Below are positions 1 to 7,567 of a DNA stretch of 15,878 nt, piece by piece. The DNA is from Candidatus Bipolaricaulota bacterium. Lineage in GTDB: Bacteria; Bipolaricaulota; Bipolaricaulia; UBA7950; UBA9294. Numbering within the stretch: the first letter of the stretch is position 1; the number at the start of each line of letters is the position of its first letter. Position numbers and translations under genes: made by a program. The notes beneath the pieces are model-generated. The model was not told the DNA's origin. It ran no database searches and saw only the letters and a program-made list of their open reading frames with translations. Location of the stretch: positions 1 to 15,878 of the forward strand of contig JAJOKK010000194.1 in the NCBI GenBank assembly GCA_021129875.1. Reading direction: 5' to 3'.

Positions 1-64
1 CAGGGAAACACGCCAAAGCTTAACTCCACCTAAGCACCTTGTCCACTTTACGGGGTCCATTTCA
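1..64. mobile_element. Probable terminus of an insertion sequence (rest lies outside the window)
   Basis: Positions 40-64 contain TGTCCACTTTACGGGG followed by TCCATTTCA. Read outward this begins TGAAATGGACCCC, the style of terminal repeat found on IS3/IS481-like elements; that resemblance is from memory and not searched. Immediately to the right (from about 68) the sequence becomes recognisable polysaccharide co-polymerase coding sequence after an in-frame TAA at 65-67, as expected where an IS has landed in a gene. No transposase is visible because only 64 bases are present. Alternatively it is ordinary non-coding DNA. Confidence 0.35.
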
Positions 65-94
65 TAAATAGCAGAGGCAGCAGAGATAGGGGGT

Positions 95-1126
95 GTGCAG
101 GTCATCAATATGGCTGAACTCCCACCAGCCCCTATAAGGCCGAATAAGAGGATGAATCTGCTGGTGGGTACAGTTCTGGGTCTATTCAGTGGGGTCGGTG
201 TTGCCTTTTTGCGCGAGTACCTGGATAACACGTTTACGTCCAGCAGTGACGTCGAGGAAAGACTGAGTCTTATACCACTGGGAAACGTTCCCCGCATCGG
301 GCATCCAGCTAAGAAGTGGCTCTTCGAGCAGGTAGAAGAGACCCTCTTACCCCATCTGAACCCTGCAACACCCGAGTTTGAGTCTTTCATGGGGATAGCA
401 TCGAACCTCCGCTTTGCGTCTCCCGATAAAGAAATCGACAAGATCCTTGTAACCAGTGCTGTTCCAGGTGAGGGCAAGTCGACCACCGCTGCCAATCTCG
501 CCTTTTCCCTAGCTTTGAGCAAGGGGCGGGTCCTCCTGGTCGATGCCGACTTTCGCCGGCCGATCTTGGAGAAGACACTTCATGTCAGTGAAACTAACGG
601 TCAAGGACTCTCCGATCTCATCCTGGATGAAGCCTCTATCGAGGCGGTAGTGAAGGAGATCAAGATAGGAGAATTTCCGGCAATATGGTTCCTCCCTGCC
701 GGTAGTTCCGTGCCCAATCCGACCCGGGTGCTCTCTGCAGAGCGGCTCGATGAGGTACTACAGCTTCTGACCGAGCGGTTCGACGCTGTTATCATAGACT
801 CACCGCCGGTGAACATTGCGGTAGATGCCCCGCTTCTCGCCAGCAAGAGCGATGGAGTGATCCTTGTAATAGAAGCGGGAAAAACCAAGAAGGAGGAAGT
901 AGAGCGGGCTAAGTGTGGCTTGGAGCGCTATAAAGCGGATATCCTGGGAGTGGTTCTAAATAAAGTCCCTGCTCACTTGACCGGTTATTACTCCGGCTAC
1001 TACTACGACACCCACCCCCGCAAAGCCACTGCCGCCGATCCGGTTGTAAAGATCGCCCGCACGATTGCTTTATGGGCAGTAGGAATTCAGAAGCGCTGGC
1101 AACTGAAACTGACCAACAAAGGATAA
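95..1126 (+). CDS. N-terminally truncated polysaccharide co-polymerase / BY-type tyrosine autokinase
   Basis: This is the C-terminal half of a Wzz/CpsD-type protein that controls capsule or exopolysaccharide chain length. It keeps the PxxP segment before the second membrane helix (AELPPAPIRP, residues 7-16), one helix (about 20-40, NLLVGTVLGLFSGVGVAFL) and a complete bacterial tyrosine kinase domain. The kinase has Walker A (SAVPGEGKST, about 122-131), Walker A' (LLVDADFRRP, about 148-157), Walker B (VIIDSPP, about 233-239) and a tyrosine cluster YYSGYYYD near residues 298-305. The N-terminal helix and periplasmic Wzz domain are missing. In-frame homology (IAEAAEIGG) continues upstream only to the TAA at 65-67, next to a probable IS end. 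The start is uncertain: GTG at 95 has AGGGGG with no spacing, and ATG at 110 has no clear ribosome site. It may be a pseudogene, or may still make a membrane-anchored kinase. Confidence 0.8.
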   Translation: MQVINMAELPPAPIRPNKRMNLLVGTVLGLFSGVGVAFLREYLDNTFTSSSDVEERLSLIPLGNVPRIGHPAKKWLFEQVEETLLPHLNPATPEFESFMGIASNLRFASPDKEIDKILVTSAVPGEGKSTTAANLAFSLALSKGRVLLVDADFRRPILEKTLHVSETNGQGLSDLILDEASIEAVVKEIKIGEFPAIWFLPAGSSVPNPTRVLSAERLDEVLQLLTERFDAVIIDSPPVNIAVDAPLLASKSDGVILVIEAGKTKKEEVERAKCGLERYKADILGVVLNKVPAHLTGYYSGYYYDTHPRKATAADPVVKIARTIALWAVGIQKRWQLKLTNKG

Positions 1127-1480
1127 ACAGTTCATAGCGTGGCGTTCCCTACCACTTCTCTGGTTGCCAAATGCCTGACCCCGAATAGATCCCACGCCCA
1201 GTTGCCCTGTTGCGTAAACCCTTTCCACCGCCCGTCTTCAATCCCAACCCCCTAGTTTCAAGTATTTTACCGCATCGGGGGGTGTAGTAGCCAAAGAGGG
1301 ATTTACTACACCCCCCGAGACGGTGAAAGCTTCTGTTCTGCAAGGAGAAGAGGGTTATGCAACAGCCTGAGTTGCCCTTTAAATAACATCAGCGACAGCC
1401 TGGCACTTCCTACCATCCCTCTATCGAGAGCTTCGTTAATCGGACTGCCGCCTCATTCAGCGAAAAATCCGCCGTCTCCG
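1127..1480. other. Gene-free region between kinase fragment and FAD-subunit gene
   Basis: No reading frame here shows protein-like composition, and I recognise no RNA. The stretch contains a long hairpin (1265-1328, listed separately) and ends at a sigma70-like promoter (1482-1509). It looks like the decayed or spacer DNA common beside mobile elements. Confidence 0.55.
1265..1328. repeat. Long intergenic inverted repeat (15-bp perfect inner stem)
   Basis: TCGGGGGGTGTAGTA at 1275-1289 is exactly reverse-complementary to 1304-1318, around a 14-nt loop. After a 2+2 nt internal mismatch the pairing resumes: TTTTACCG (1265-1272) against CGGTGAAA (1321-1328), with one T-G wobble. The total stem is about 23 pairs. 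No T-run follows on either strand, so it is not a canonical intrinsic terminator. A small palindromic or MITE-like element, or an mRNA-end hairpin of the kinase gene, are both possible. Confidence 0.75.
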
Positions 1481-1481
1481 T

Positions 1482-1509
1482 TAGACATGCGAGTGATCCT
1501 ATGTATAAT
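1482..1509 (+). promoter_or_regulatory. Candidate sigma70-type promoter for the FAD-subunit gene
   Basis: TAGACA (1482-1487, 5 of 6 matches to the -35 consensus) is followed after 16 nt by a perfect TATAAT (1504-1509). Transcription would begin near 1516 and give a leader of about 115 nt before the ATG at 1631. No known riboswitch is recognised in the leader. Confidence 0.55.
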
Positions 1510-1630
1510 CTTTGCAGTCAGCTTTTAGGGGCGCTTTCAGAGAGACACCTACGCGGGTGCCGGGCGCATCCCGTTGACCTACCCATAACTTTTGGGGACC
1601 AACGATCGGAAACAGGAGGTGCGTAGCGAA

Positions 1631-2497
1631 ATGAGCGGCGAAAAAGAATTTGTGCAGCATCTGCAACACCTAAAGATCGGTTCGATCGAGGACCTCCTGC
1701 AACAGATCGGTGAGCCCGGTGCGCGGATCATCTGTGGCGGGACCGACCTTCTCGTCAAGATGCGCTCCGGAGCGATCAGTCCGGAGCGGCTCCTCGATAT
1801 CTCCGAGATCGACGCACTGCGCGCGATCGAGGAGAAGGACGGGCGGATCGAGATCGGCGCCGCAGTGACAGAGAGCGAGATCCTCGCTTCAGAACTTGTA
1901 ACCGTGTGCCTTCCGCTTCTTAGAACGGCACTGGTACATCTCGGCTCGCTGCAGATAAGAAACCGCGGCACTTTAGGCGGAAACTTGGTGAACGCCTCGC
2001 CGGCGGCGGATAGTGCGGTCCCCCTCCTCCTCTATAACGCAGAACTGATCTTGCAGCGCGCCGGTAGTGAGCGGTCTATACCGGTGGAGGAGTTCTTCCG
2101 CGGTCCCGGGCAGACCGCGCTCGCAAGCGGGGAGTTCCTCCGCACGGTCTCGATCCCGATTCCACGAGAGGGGTTCGACCCGTTCTTCCATAAGGTCGGA
2201 CGCCGGAGAGCGCTCGCCATCGCTATCGCCTCCCTTGGGGCGCTGCTCTGGGTGGAGGGGGGTGTCGTTGCAGAGGCACGGCTCGCCGCCGGGTCGGTCG
2301 CCCCTACCGCAATCCGACTGAGCCGGACGGAGAATCTGCTTACCGGAGAGAAGATTACCCCTGAGCTGATCGCACAGGCGCGTGAGCTTGCTGCCCAGGA
2401 GGTCTCGCCGATCACTGACATCCGGGCGAGCGCCGGCTACCGGCGGGAGGTGATCGGCGACCTGGTCGAACGCTTCTTGAATGAGGTTGTGGGGTAG
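1631..2497 (+). CDS. FAD-binding subunit of a molybdenum hydroxylase (xanthine/CO dehydrogenase medium-subunit family)
   Basis: The 288-residue length is typical of CoxM/XdhB-like FAD subunits, which pass electrons from the 2Fe-2S subunit to an external acceptor through FAD. FAD-binding signatures are visible: RIICGGTDLLVK (residues 32-43) and IRNRGTLGGNLVNASPAADS (109-128). The typical C-terminal SPITDIRASAGYRREV lies at 259-274. There is no inserted 4Fe-4S domain of the 4-hydroxybenzoyl-CoA reductase type. The start at ATG 1631 is chosen because AGGAGGT lies at 1614-1620, 10 nt upstream; an in-frame TTG at 1592 has no such site. The neighbours are not the expected 2Fe-2S and molybdopterin subunits, so in this window it is an orphan. 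The substrate cannot be assigned. The partners may be elsewhere, or the gene may be a remnant. Confidence 0.88.
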   Translation: MSGEKEFVQHLQHLKIGSIEDLLQQIGEPGARIICGGTDLLVKMRSGAISPERLLDISEIDALRAIEEKDGRIEIGAAVTESEILASELVTVCLPLLRTALVHLGSLQIRNRGTLGGNLVNASPAADSAVPLLLYNAELILQRAGSERSIPVEEFFRGPGQTALASGEFLRTVSIPIPREGFDPFFHKVGRRRALAIAIASLGALLWVEGGVVAEARLAAGSVAPTAIRLSRTENLLTGEKITPELIAQARELAAQEVSPITDIRASAGYRREVIGDLVERFLNEVVG

Positions 2498-2836
2498 ATC
2501 TTCGGATCTTCCGCAGCTTGAGCTTTAGCAGGGTAGGCTGCGGAGCAAGACCGGAGGTCGCTATCATTGGCTCTTTGTCGTTTCGGGTGGATAGACGGAA
2601 GTTGAGCATCACCCACCCCTTACCCCTCTCATCAAGGGAGGGGGGATTGTGGATGAACCATCTTAAAGTCGCCCGCCCAACTCGGCGGAGCCAAGTTTTG
2701 CAGGCACACTCCTATCGGCCCCGTACATTGTCGACTTCGCCTCCTCCGAATACAGGCGTGGAGTAGAGTTTGACGGTGTCTAACAGAACACACCCTCAAG
2801 CGTACTGCTTGGTTGGAGGGTCGAGGCGGCTTCCGG
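2498..2836. other. Gene-free region between FAD subunit and mnmG fragment
   Basis: No convincing gene is visible. A 5-bp AGATC/GATCT hairpin with a TTCG tetraloop (2496-2509) overlaps the upstream stop codon, but no T-run follows. A second hairpin at 2623-2643 is listed separately. Reading frames crossing the region are proline/arginine/serine-rich with no recognisable motif. Confidence 0.5.
2623..2643. repeat. G/C-rich intergenic hairpin
   Basis: CCCCTCTC (2623-2630) pairs with GGGAGGGG (2636-2643) around ATCAA: eight pairs, one of them T-G. The flank ACCCACCCCTTA resembles dispersed C-rich palindromic repeats seen between genes in many bacteria. No T-run follows, so a terminator role is weak. 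Confidence 0.45.
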
Positions 2837-3135
2837 GTGCTGGAACGATCGATCGTTGTAGGTGCGGGACATGCCAGCTGTGAGAGGGCCCTGGCTGCCG
2901 CTTGCATGGGTTGCCACACGCTTCTGTTGGCCATGAATCCCGCCAATGTAGCTCTCTTGCCCTGCAATCTGTCTATCGGGGGGCAGGCCAAGGGAGATCT
3001 GGTTCGGAAGATCGATGCTCTCGGCAGGGAGATGAAGCGGAACATAGCCAGAACCTTCATCCAGATGCAAATGCTCAACAAGAATCCGGCCGAGCAAGCT
3101 CTCCGAGCCTGGCGGATAAGAAGCTCTATAGCCTG
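2837..3135 (+). pseudogene. mnmG: Frameshifted N-terminal fragment of MnmG (GidA), tRNA uridine-34 modification enzyme
   Basis: One frame encodes the MnmG N-terminus. It includes the FAD dinucleotide fold (SIVVGAGHASCERALAAACM, from about 2849) and the signature PCNLSIGGQAKGDLVRKIDALG (about 2960-3025), followed by IQMQMLNKNPAEQALRA up to about 3109. The family sequence then continues (ADKKLYS, 3112-3132) in a different frame, so a single-base loss near 3110 is likely. MnmG is about 620 residues, yet homology is lost after about 98 codons and the following sequence has no MnmG character. The first glycine motif is eroded (GAGHASCERA instead of GGGHAGCEAA). No start codon or ribosome site is evident. 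It is therefore a decayed fragment; a functional mnmG is presumably elsewhere. Only the 3' ends of this fragment and the dehydratase-like gene face each other. Confidence 0.85.
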
Positions 3136-3179
3136 GGTTGTGGGGCCATCCTGGCCCTGGCATTGGGTGCTGTCCCCCT

Positions 3180-3204
3180 GGAGGCACAGCTCACAGCTGC
3201 CTCC
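3180..3204 (-). other. Hairpin just past the dehydratase-like gene
   Basis: GGAGG (3180-3184) and CAGCT (3187-3191) pair with AGCTG (3195-3199) and CCTCC (3200-3204), giving ten pairs with a CA bulge and a 3-nt loop. It begins 16 nt beyond the TAA of the - strand gene at 3220. No T-run follows, so it is better read as an mRNA 3'-end structure or a Rho-dependent end than as a standard terminator. Confidence 0.35.
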
Positions 3205-3219
3205 ACTGCCAAGCTAGCG

Positions 3220-5697
3220 TTAACGGACTGCGCGACCGTTCTTTGAGCGACGGTGAAACTCTGTCTGATGAAGGAACGCCTCCAGCCGCGTGCGCAGGTT
3301 CGTCTGCTCCTGCCCGTCGAAGGTAAGGTTCAGCCAAGGGATGTCGAAGTCGTGTTTCACCCGGTTGGAGACTGCGCTGACCATCGTCCCGGGCATGCAA
3401 CTGAACGGGAGGGCGTTGATAATCCCATCGAAGCCGTGGTTTGCGTACTCGATCGCTTTCCCCATGGTGAGGACCGGTTCGCCGCGATAGGCTTCGGAGA
3501 TGTAGGGTGCAGAATGAGCAATGATCTCTTCTGTCGTCGGTTCGTCGAGTTCTCGGTCGGGGAGAAATCCTCTGAGCGTCCGTGACAGACGGTGTCCATC
3601 ACGGGCGAGGACCGCTCGCTCAATACGGGCTTTAATGTGCGCGGGCCAGTCTCTGCGTATCCGGCTGTCACCGACCTTCTTGTAGAAGGTATAGGACATC
3701 CACTCTCCCAACGAGGCAACACGAGCTTCGCCGCCCAACTCCTCGATCAGCTCAACAAGGTTCGAGTTGCTGAACGAGTTCACCCGTACGTAGATCTCGC
3801 CGACGATACCGATCAGGGGACGGCGGTCCTCAGTGCGCTCGATCTGCGTGAACCGCTCGCCGATCGATGGTAAGACCTGCAACATTTCCTTGATTCCACC
3901 CTCTCCCAGTGCAGCCTCGACTTGCCTCAATGACTCCTGATAGACGGTATCGCTTTCCCCCTTCGTCATCTCATAGGGACGGGTTTGCCACAGTAGCTTC
4001 TGCAGCATATCGATTGCGGCCATCCCGTACCAGGCAGCACGGCGGAACGGTGTGCCCAGATCACTGATCGTATAGGCATCGTAGGACTCGATCGTTATGA
4101 AATCGATATTGACGCCAAGTCTCTTCAGGATGATCTTCTGCGTGGTGAAGTAGTGGCAGAAACGGCACGGCCCGGTGCTCGTCGCCATGAAGATGCACGA
4201 GCGATCGATGTCGAATCCGGGTCGCGCGATGAGTTTGAGGAAGTCGCCGGTGGTGAGGATGAACGGCAGACACTCTCCGCCGGAGGAATGCTTTCGCCCG
4301 AGCGCCAGGCTTTCCTCGTCCGGTGGAGGGAGAACTTCAGTATTGTAGCCGAAATGCCGCAACGAACCGGCAACGGCGTAGTTGTGATCGCACATGTACG
4401 GGATATAGATCGTCTTCGTACGGTCGAGACCGCGCTTAATCCCGGTGAGCGGCCGCTGTTGCTGCGGGCGCGGGTGTTCGGTGAGAGCGCCGATCGAATC
4501 GAGGTAGGCTTCCAGGCGGGTGATTGCCCCAGCGTCGGCCGAGTGTTCGTCGAGTTCGATCGTTAGGAACGGTTTGTGCTTCAGTGCCTCACGCACATAG
4601 TGGACGATGAACGAATCCGGGCCGCAGTTAAAGTGCGATAGGTAGAGGCCCCATAGGCGATCGGTCTTCCGCACGATCTCTGCCGCCGCAAGGATCCGTT
4701 TGCCGGCGTGCCATTGCATGAATGGGTAGAGCGGATCAACATCGATCTCCTCCCAGCGCAATGCGTCGATCGGGATTGCCAGAACGCCGAGCGAACGCAG
4801 CTTCTCAGGGACATCCAGACTCAGTAAGCGGTCAGTACTGTTATAGAGGCGAGACATAATCACAATTCCGGTCGCTCCGCCGGCGACGAGCTCCAGCGCT
4901 TCATCGCCGAGCGCGTTGATCCGCTGGCGCATATCAGTCTCCGCTTCTTCTCCGGCTTCACGGGCGCGAGCGAGTTCCTTCTTTCCTGCTCCAAGGTCGC
5001 GGGCGATTGAGGCGATCTCCTTATCGGCCAGCTCCTGGCGATAGAAGTGGATCGGGGTGGTGATCGTCTTCACCCCGCGTGCGTCAAAGTCAAACTCCGC
5101 CTGGAGGATGTACGGCTGTGCTTGCACTAGCGGGCAGTGGTAATTCGTCTGGGTGTTGGTGTTCGCGTTGGCGGCATCGATCAGGGCGGGGATGAATAGG
5201 ATGTCGATCTCCGCATCGAGGAGCGAGGCCACATGCCCGTGCATCACCTTGGCCGGTAGACATGCGGTCGGCGGTGCGCCGGAGAGAGAGGTACGGACAA
5301 TCTCCCGGTTCGTCTCCGGGGATATCATGACCTCGTAGCCAAGGCTGCGGAAGAACTCGCAGAAGAACGGGGTCAGGTCCCACATGAGGAGCGCGCGCGG
5401 AATCCCAATCACCCCGCGGGGCGCACCGTGCGGAGAGAATCGCAGCATCCCGTCCGTCGCCTCCCCTGTATCATCTCGGTCGAAGACGATCGCCCGGCGC
5501 GCGGAGAAGAGGTCGGGGAGGGTCCCCTCGCCCAGTTGATGGTTATCGAACCGATCGCACCGGGCTCCGTGGTAGAACGGCCGCTCATCCGGAAAGACAA
5601 CCTCGGATATTCGACAGACGTTCGAGCATCCTTGACACGAGAAGTTGCGCGTATCATACTTCCGCTCGGAGAGATCGAACCCTTTAAATTGCGTCAT
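3220..5697 (-). CDS. 2-hydroxyacyl-CoA dehydratase-like Fe-S protein (DUF2229 / HGD-D type), partner of the activase
   Basis: This 825-residue protein is the reductase-partner half of an ATP-driven low-potential system related to 2-hydroxyglutaryl-CoA dehydratase. An N-terminal Cys cluster, CQGCSNVC with GARC (C21, C24, C28, C47), is followed by a DUF2229-like region from about 93 (RGVIGIPRALLMWDLTPFF, ACLPAK C146, FIPALIDA). An HGD-D-like half runs from about 430 (YIPYMCDHNY C436, GGECLPF C476, GPCRFCHY C511/C514, GIVGEIYVRVNSFSN). These Cys residues are candidate Fe-S ligands. The start is ATG 5697, which overlaps the activase stop as ATGA and has AAGGAG 8 nt upstream. The upstream in-frame start at 5733 would lie deeper in the activase gene without a better site. 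In many anaerobes this region and the activase are one fused protein of about 1,400 residues; here they are two genes. The true substrate of this large subfamily is not known. Confidence 0.85.
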   Translation of the reverse strand: MTQFKGFDLSERKYDTRNFSCQGCSNVCRISEVVFPDERPFYHGARCDRFDNHQLGEGTLPDLFSARRAIVFDRDDTGEATDGMLRFSPHGAPRGVIGIPRALLMWDLTPFFCEFFRSLGYEVMISPETNREIVRTSLSGAPPTACLPAKVMHGHVASLLDAEIDILFIPALIDAANANTNTQTNYHCPLVQAQPYILQAEFDFDARGVKTITTPIHFYRQELADKEIASIARDLGAGKKELARAREAGEEAETDMRQRINALGDEALELVAGGATGIVIMSRLYNSTDRLLSLDVPEKLRSLGVLAIPIDALRWEEIDVDPLYPFMQWHAGKRILAAAEIVRKTDRLWGLYLSHFNCGPDSFIVHYVREALKHKPFLTIELDEHSADAGAITRLEAYLDSIGALTEHPRPQQQRPLTGIKRGLDRTKTIYIPYMCDHNYAVAGSLRHFGYNTEVLPPPDEESLALGRKHSSGGECLPFILTTGDFLKLIARPGFDIDRSCIFMATSTGPCRFCHYFTTQKIILKRLGVNIDFITIESYDAYTISDLGTPFRRAAWYGMAAIDMLQKLLWQTRPYEMTKGESDTVYQESLRQVEAALGEGGIKEMLQVLPSIGERFTQIERTEDRRPLIGIVGEIYVRVNSFSNSNLVELIEELGGEARVASLGEWMSYTFYKKVGDSRIRRDWPAHIKARIERAVLARDGHRLSRTLRGFLPDRELDEPTTEEIIAHSAPYISEAYRGEPVLTMGKAIEYANHGFDGIINALPFSCMPGTMVSAVSNRVKHDFDIPWLNLTFDGQEQTNLRTRLEAFLHQTEFHRRSKNGRAVR

Positions 5698-7433
5698 GTT
5701 GTTTTCTCCTTGGCGATCAACGCCGCCCCCCATGCACCGGTGACTTCAAAGTGCGCCGGCACGATAATCGAGCTGCCGAGGAGATGCTCGAAAGCAGCGA
5801 CCACGGCCTTGTTCCCGGCTACCCCACCCTGGAAAAGGATATGCTTGCCGAGTGGGCGGTTCTCCACAACACGGTTTAGATAATTGATCGCGATCGAATA
5901 GGCAAGTCCGGCGGCTAGGTCGGCCTTGGCCGCGCCGCGCTGCTGGTAGTGGATCAGATCGGACTCCATGAATACGGTGCACCGCTCGCCGAGACGGACC
6001 GGCTGCGGGGCGGAGAGAGCCAACTCCACCAACTCCTCGATCGAGACCCCCAACCGCATCGCTTGCTCCTCGAGGAACGAGCCGGTGCCGGCGGCGCACG
6101 CCTTGTTCAGCGCAAAGTCGACGACGATCCCATCCTCCAGACGGATGAATTTGGCATCCTGTCCGCCGATTTCAAAGATCGTATCGACCTGCGGGGCGGT
6201 CGCTACTGCCGCGCGCGCCTGTGTGGTAATCTCATTCTTGATCAGGTCCGCACCGACATATTTACCGACCAGCTCTCGCCCTGATCCGGTGACCGCTACC
6301 CCACGGATATCAAGACCGCCGTTCATCTCTGCTTTCAACGCGGCGAGCGCCCTCTGCGTCGCGTCCAGCGGATCGTCCTGGGTGCGTAGATAGACCTTGG
6401 AAAGGGGGCTTCCATCCTGATCGATGATCATCGCCTTGGTACTGATCGAGCCGACGTCGATCCCGAGATAAGCACGTGTCTTTCCGTGGTTATGAGCGCG
6501 AGCGAGCTTACCCTCTCCGACTGAAGTGAGTGTGACAAGAGGCTCATATCCCCCGGGCCGTTCGCGGTCCGCCTGATCAATCGCCTCTTGAATCCGTGCA
6601 CAAAGATCGGCCCAGACAATCGGATCGCGTTTCCGGGGAGAGTTATTCCGTTCAGCGGCAATGAGCGCGGTACCGATCGCCGGCATCAACACCTGATGCT
6701 CAGGGATGATCAGCTCGCCCGGCTCGAGTTTGAGCACCTTCTCAAACGCGCGGATCATCCCCTGGTTCTTGGAGACGCCCCCTTGGAAGATGATCGGCTT
6801 ATTGAACGGCTTGCCGCGCGCCACATCCGAGGTGAAGTTACGGGCAAGGGCCATGCAGAGCCCGCCGATGATCTCTGCACGCGGGGTCCCCACCTGTTGC
6901 AGGTGGATGATGTCCGACTTGGCAAATACAGAGCACCGTCCGGCAATATACGGTGTATCCTCCGCTCGAACGGCGATTTCGGAGAACTCTTCGATCGTCA
7001 GACTCATCCGACCGGCCTGCTGCTCAAGGAACGAGCCGGTCCCGGCTGCGCACTGCGTGTTCAATGCAAAATCAGCAAGGACGAGCTGTCCGTTGTTCTC
7101 TTCCAAAACCAGGAGCTTGGAGTCCTGCCCTCCCAGTTCGATCACCGTGCGCGCCTGCGGATGGAAGAGTGCCACTGCACGGGTCTGGGCGACAAGCTCG
7201 TTTACGTACGGTGCAGAGAGAAGCTGCCCTAAAAACCTCCCGCCGGACCCGCTCACCCCGAGAGATTTAATCTGCTCTGTTTTAAACTCGGCAGATAGCT
7301 CCTCCAGGATCGCAACGGCAGTGCGCAGCGGTGTCCCCTGCGATGGAACGTACCGACCAGCGATCACCTTCTCCCCGTCCCCCAGGAGTACCACCTTGAC
7401 TGTCAGTGAACCGATATCAATTCCTAAACGCAT
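5694..7433 (-). CDS. Tandem-domain ATP-dependent activase (BcrAD/BadFG family)
   Basis: Two ASKHA-fold activase domains lie in one 579-residue chain. Each repeats GIDIGS/GIDVGS (residues 4-9 and 324-329), a GSG loop (SGSGGRFLG 61-69; TGSGRELVG 382-390), ELGGQDSK/EIGGQDAK (99-106; 421-428), CAAGTGSFLE (128-137; 446-455) and GRC/ERC (165-167; 483-485). In the HgdC family the two Cys per subunit hold a 4Fe-4S cluster shared across a homodimer. Here C128, C167, C446 and C485 all lie in one polypeptide, so it can form the pseudo-dimer itself. The family couples ATP hydrolysis to injection of low-potential electrons into the dehydratase partner, here encoded directly downstream with a 4-nt overlap. 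The start ATG 7433 has GGGAGAG 7 nt upstream. It is oxygen-sensitive by analogy, which supports an anaerobic host. Confidence 0.9.
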   Translation of the reverse strand: MRLGIDIGSLTVKVVLLGDGEKVIAGRYVPSQGTPLRTAVAILEELSAEFKTEQIKSLGVSGSGGRFLGQLLSAPYVNELVAQTRAVALFHPQARTVIELGGQDSKLLVLEENNGQLVLADFALNTQCAAGTGSFLEQQAGRMSLTIEEFSEIAVRAEDTPYIAGRCSVFAKSDIIHLQQVGTPRAEIIGGLCMALARNFTSDVARGKPFNKPIIFQGGVSKNQGMIRAFEKVLKLEPGELIIPEHQVLMPAIGTALIAAERNNSPRKRDPIVWADLCARIQEAIDQADRERPGGYEPLVTLTSVGEGKLARAHNHGKTRAYLGIDVGSISTKAMIIDQDGSPLSKVYLRTQDDPLDATQRALAALKAEMNGGLDIRGVAVTGSGRELVGKYVGADLIKNEITTQARAAVATAPQVDTIFEIGGQDAKFIRLEDGIVVDFALNKACAAGTGSFLEEQAMRLGVSIEELVELALSAPQPVRLGERCTVFMESDLIHYQQRGAAKADLAAGLAYSIAINYLNRVVENRPLGKHILFQGGVAGNKAVVAAFEHLLGSSIIVPAHFEVTGAWGAALIAKEKTT

Positions 7434-7567
7434 CTTTGTTCTCTCCCATCGTTGATTCTGTCGCCAATCCGCGAGAGGTCGCGGCGGCAGATCGTTTTCA
7501 CTTCTATAGATATTAACCGGTGGCTTACCTGGATGCGAGCGGCAGGGTTCTTTATACGCAAATATGC

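Noticed and set aside
1149..1343. 64-codon frame on the - strand
   Set aside because: It crosses the long hairpin, has no ribosome site and no recognisable features.
2496..2509. AGATC-TTCG-GATCT hairpin at the FAD-subunit stop codon
   Set aside because: A stable tetraloop but only 5 bp and no T-run; not enough for a terminator.
2518..2766. 82-codon frame on the + strand
   Set aside because: Composition is that of non-coding DNA and it includes the C-rich hairpin repeat; no motif.
4153..4566. 137-codon + strand frame across the dehydratase-like gene
   Set aside because: A shadow of the - strand gene, which shows clear family motifs over the same bases.
5698..5733. Upstream start for the dehydratase-like gene
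   Set aside because: The 12 extra codons overlap the activase end; ATG 5697 forms the ATGA coupling with a good ribosome site.
7469..7484. CCGCGA-GAGG-TCGCGG hairpin upstream of the activase
   Set aside because: Only 6 bp, with no T-run and no adjacent promoter hexamers; too little to call regulatory.
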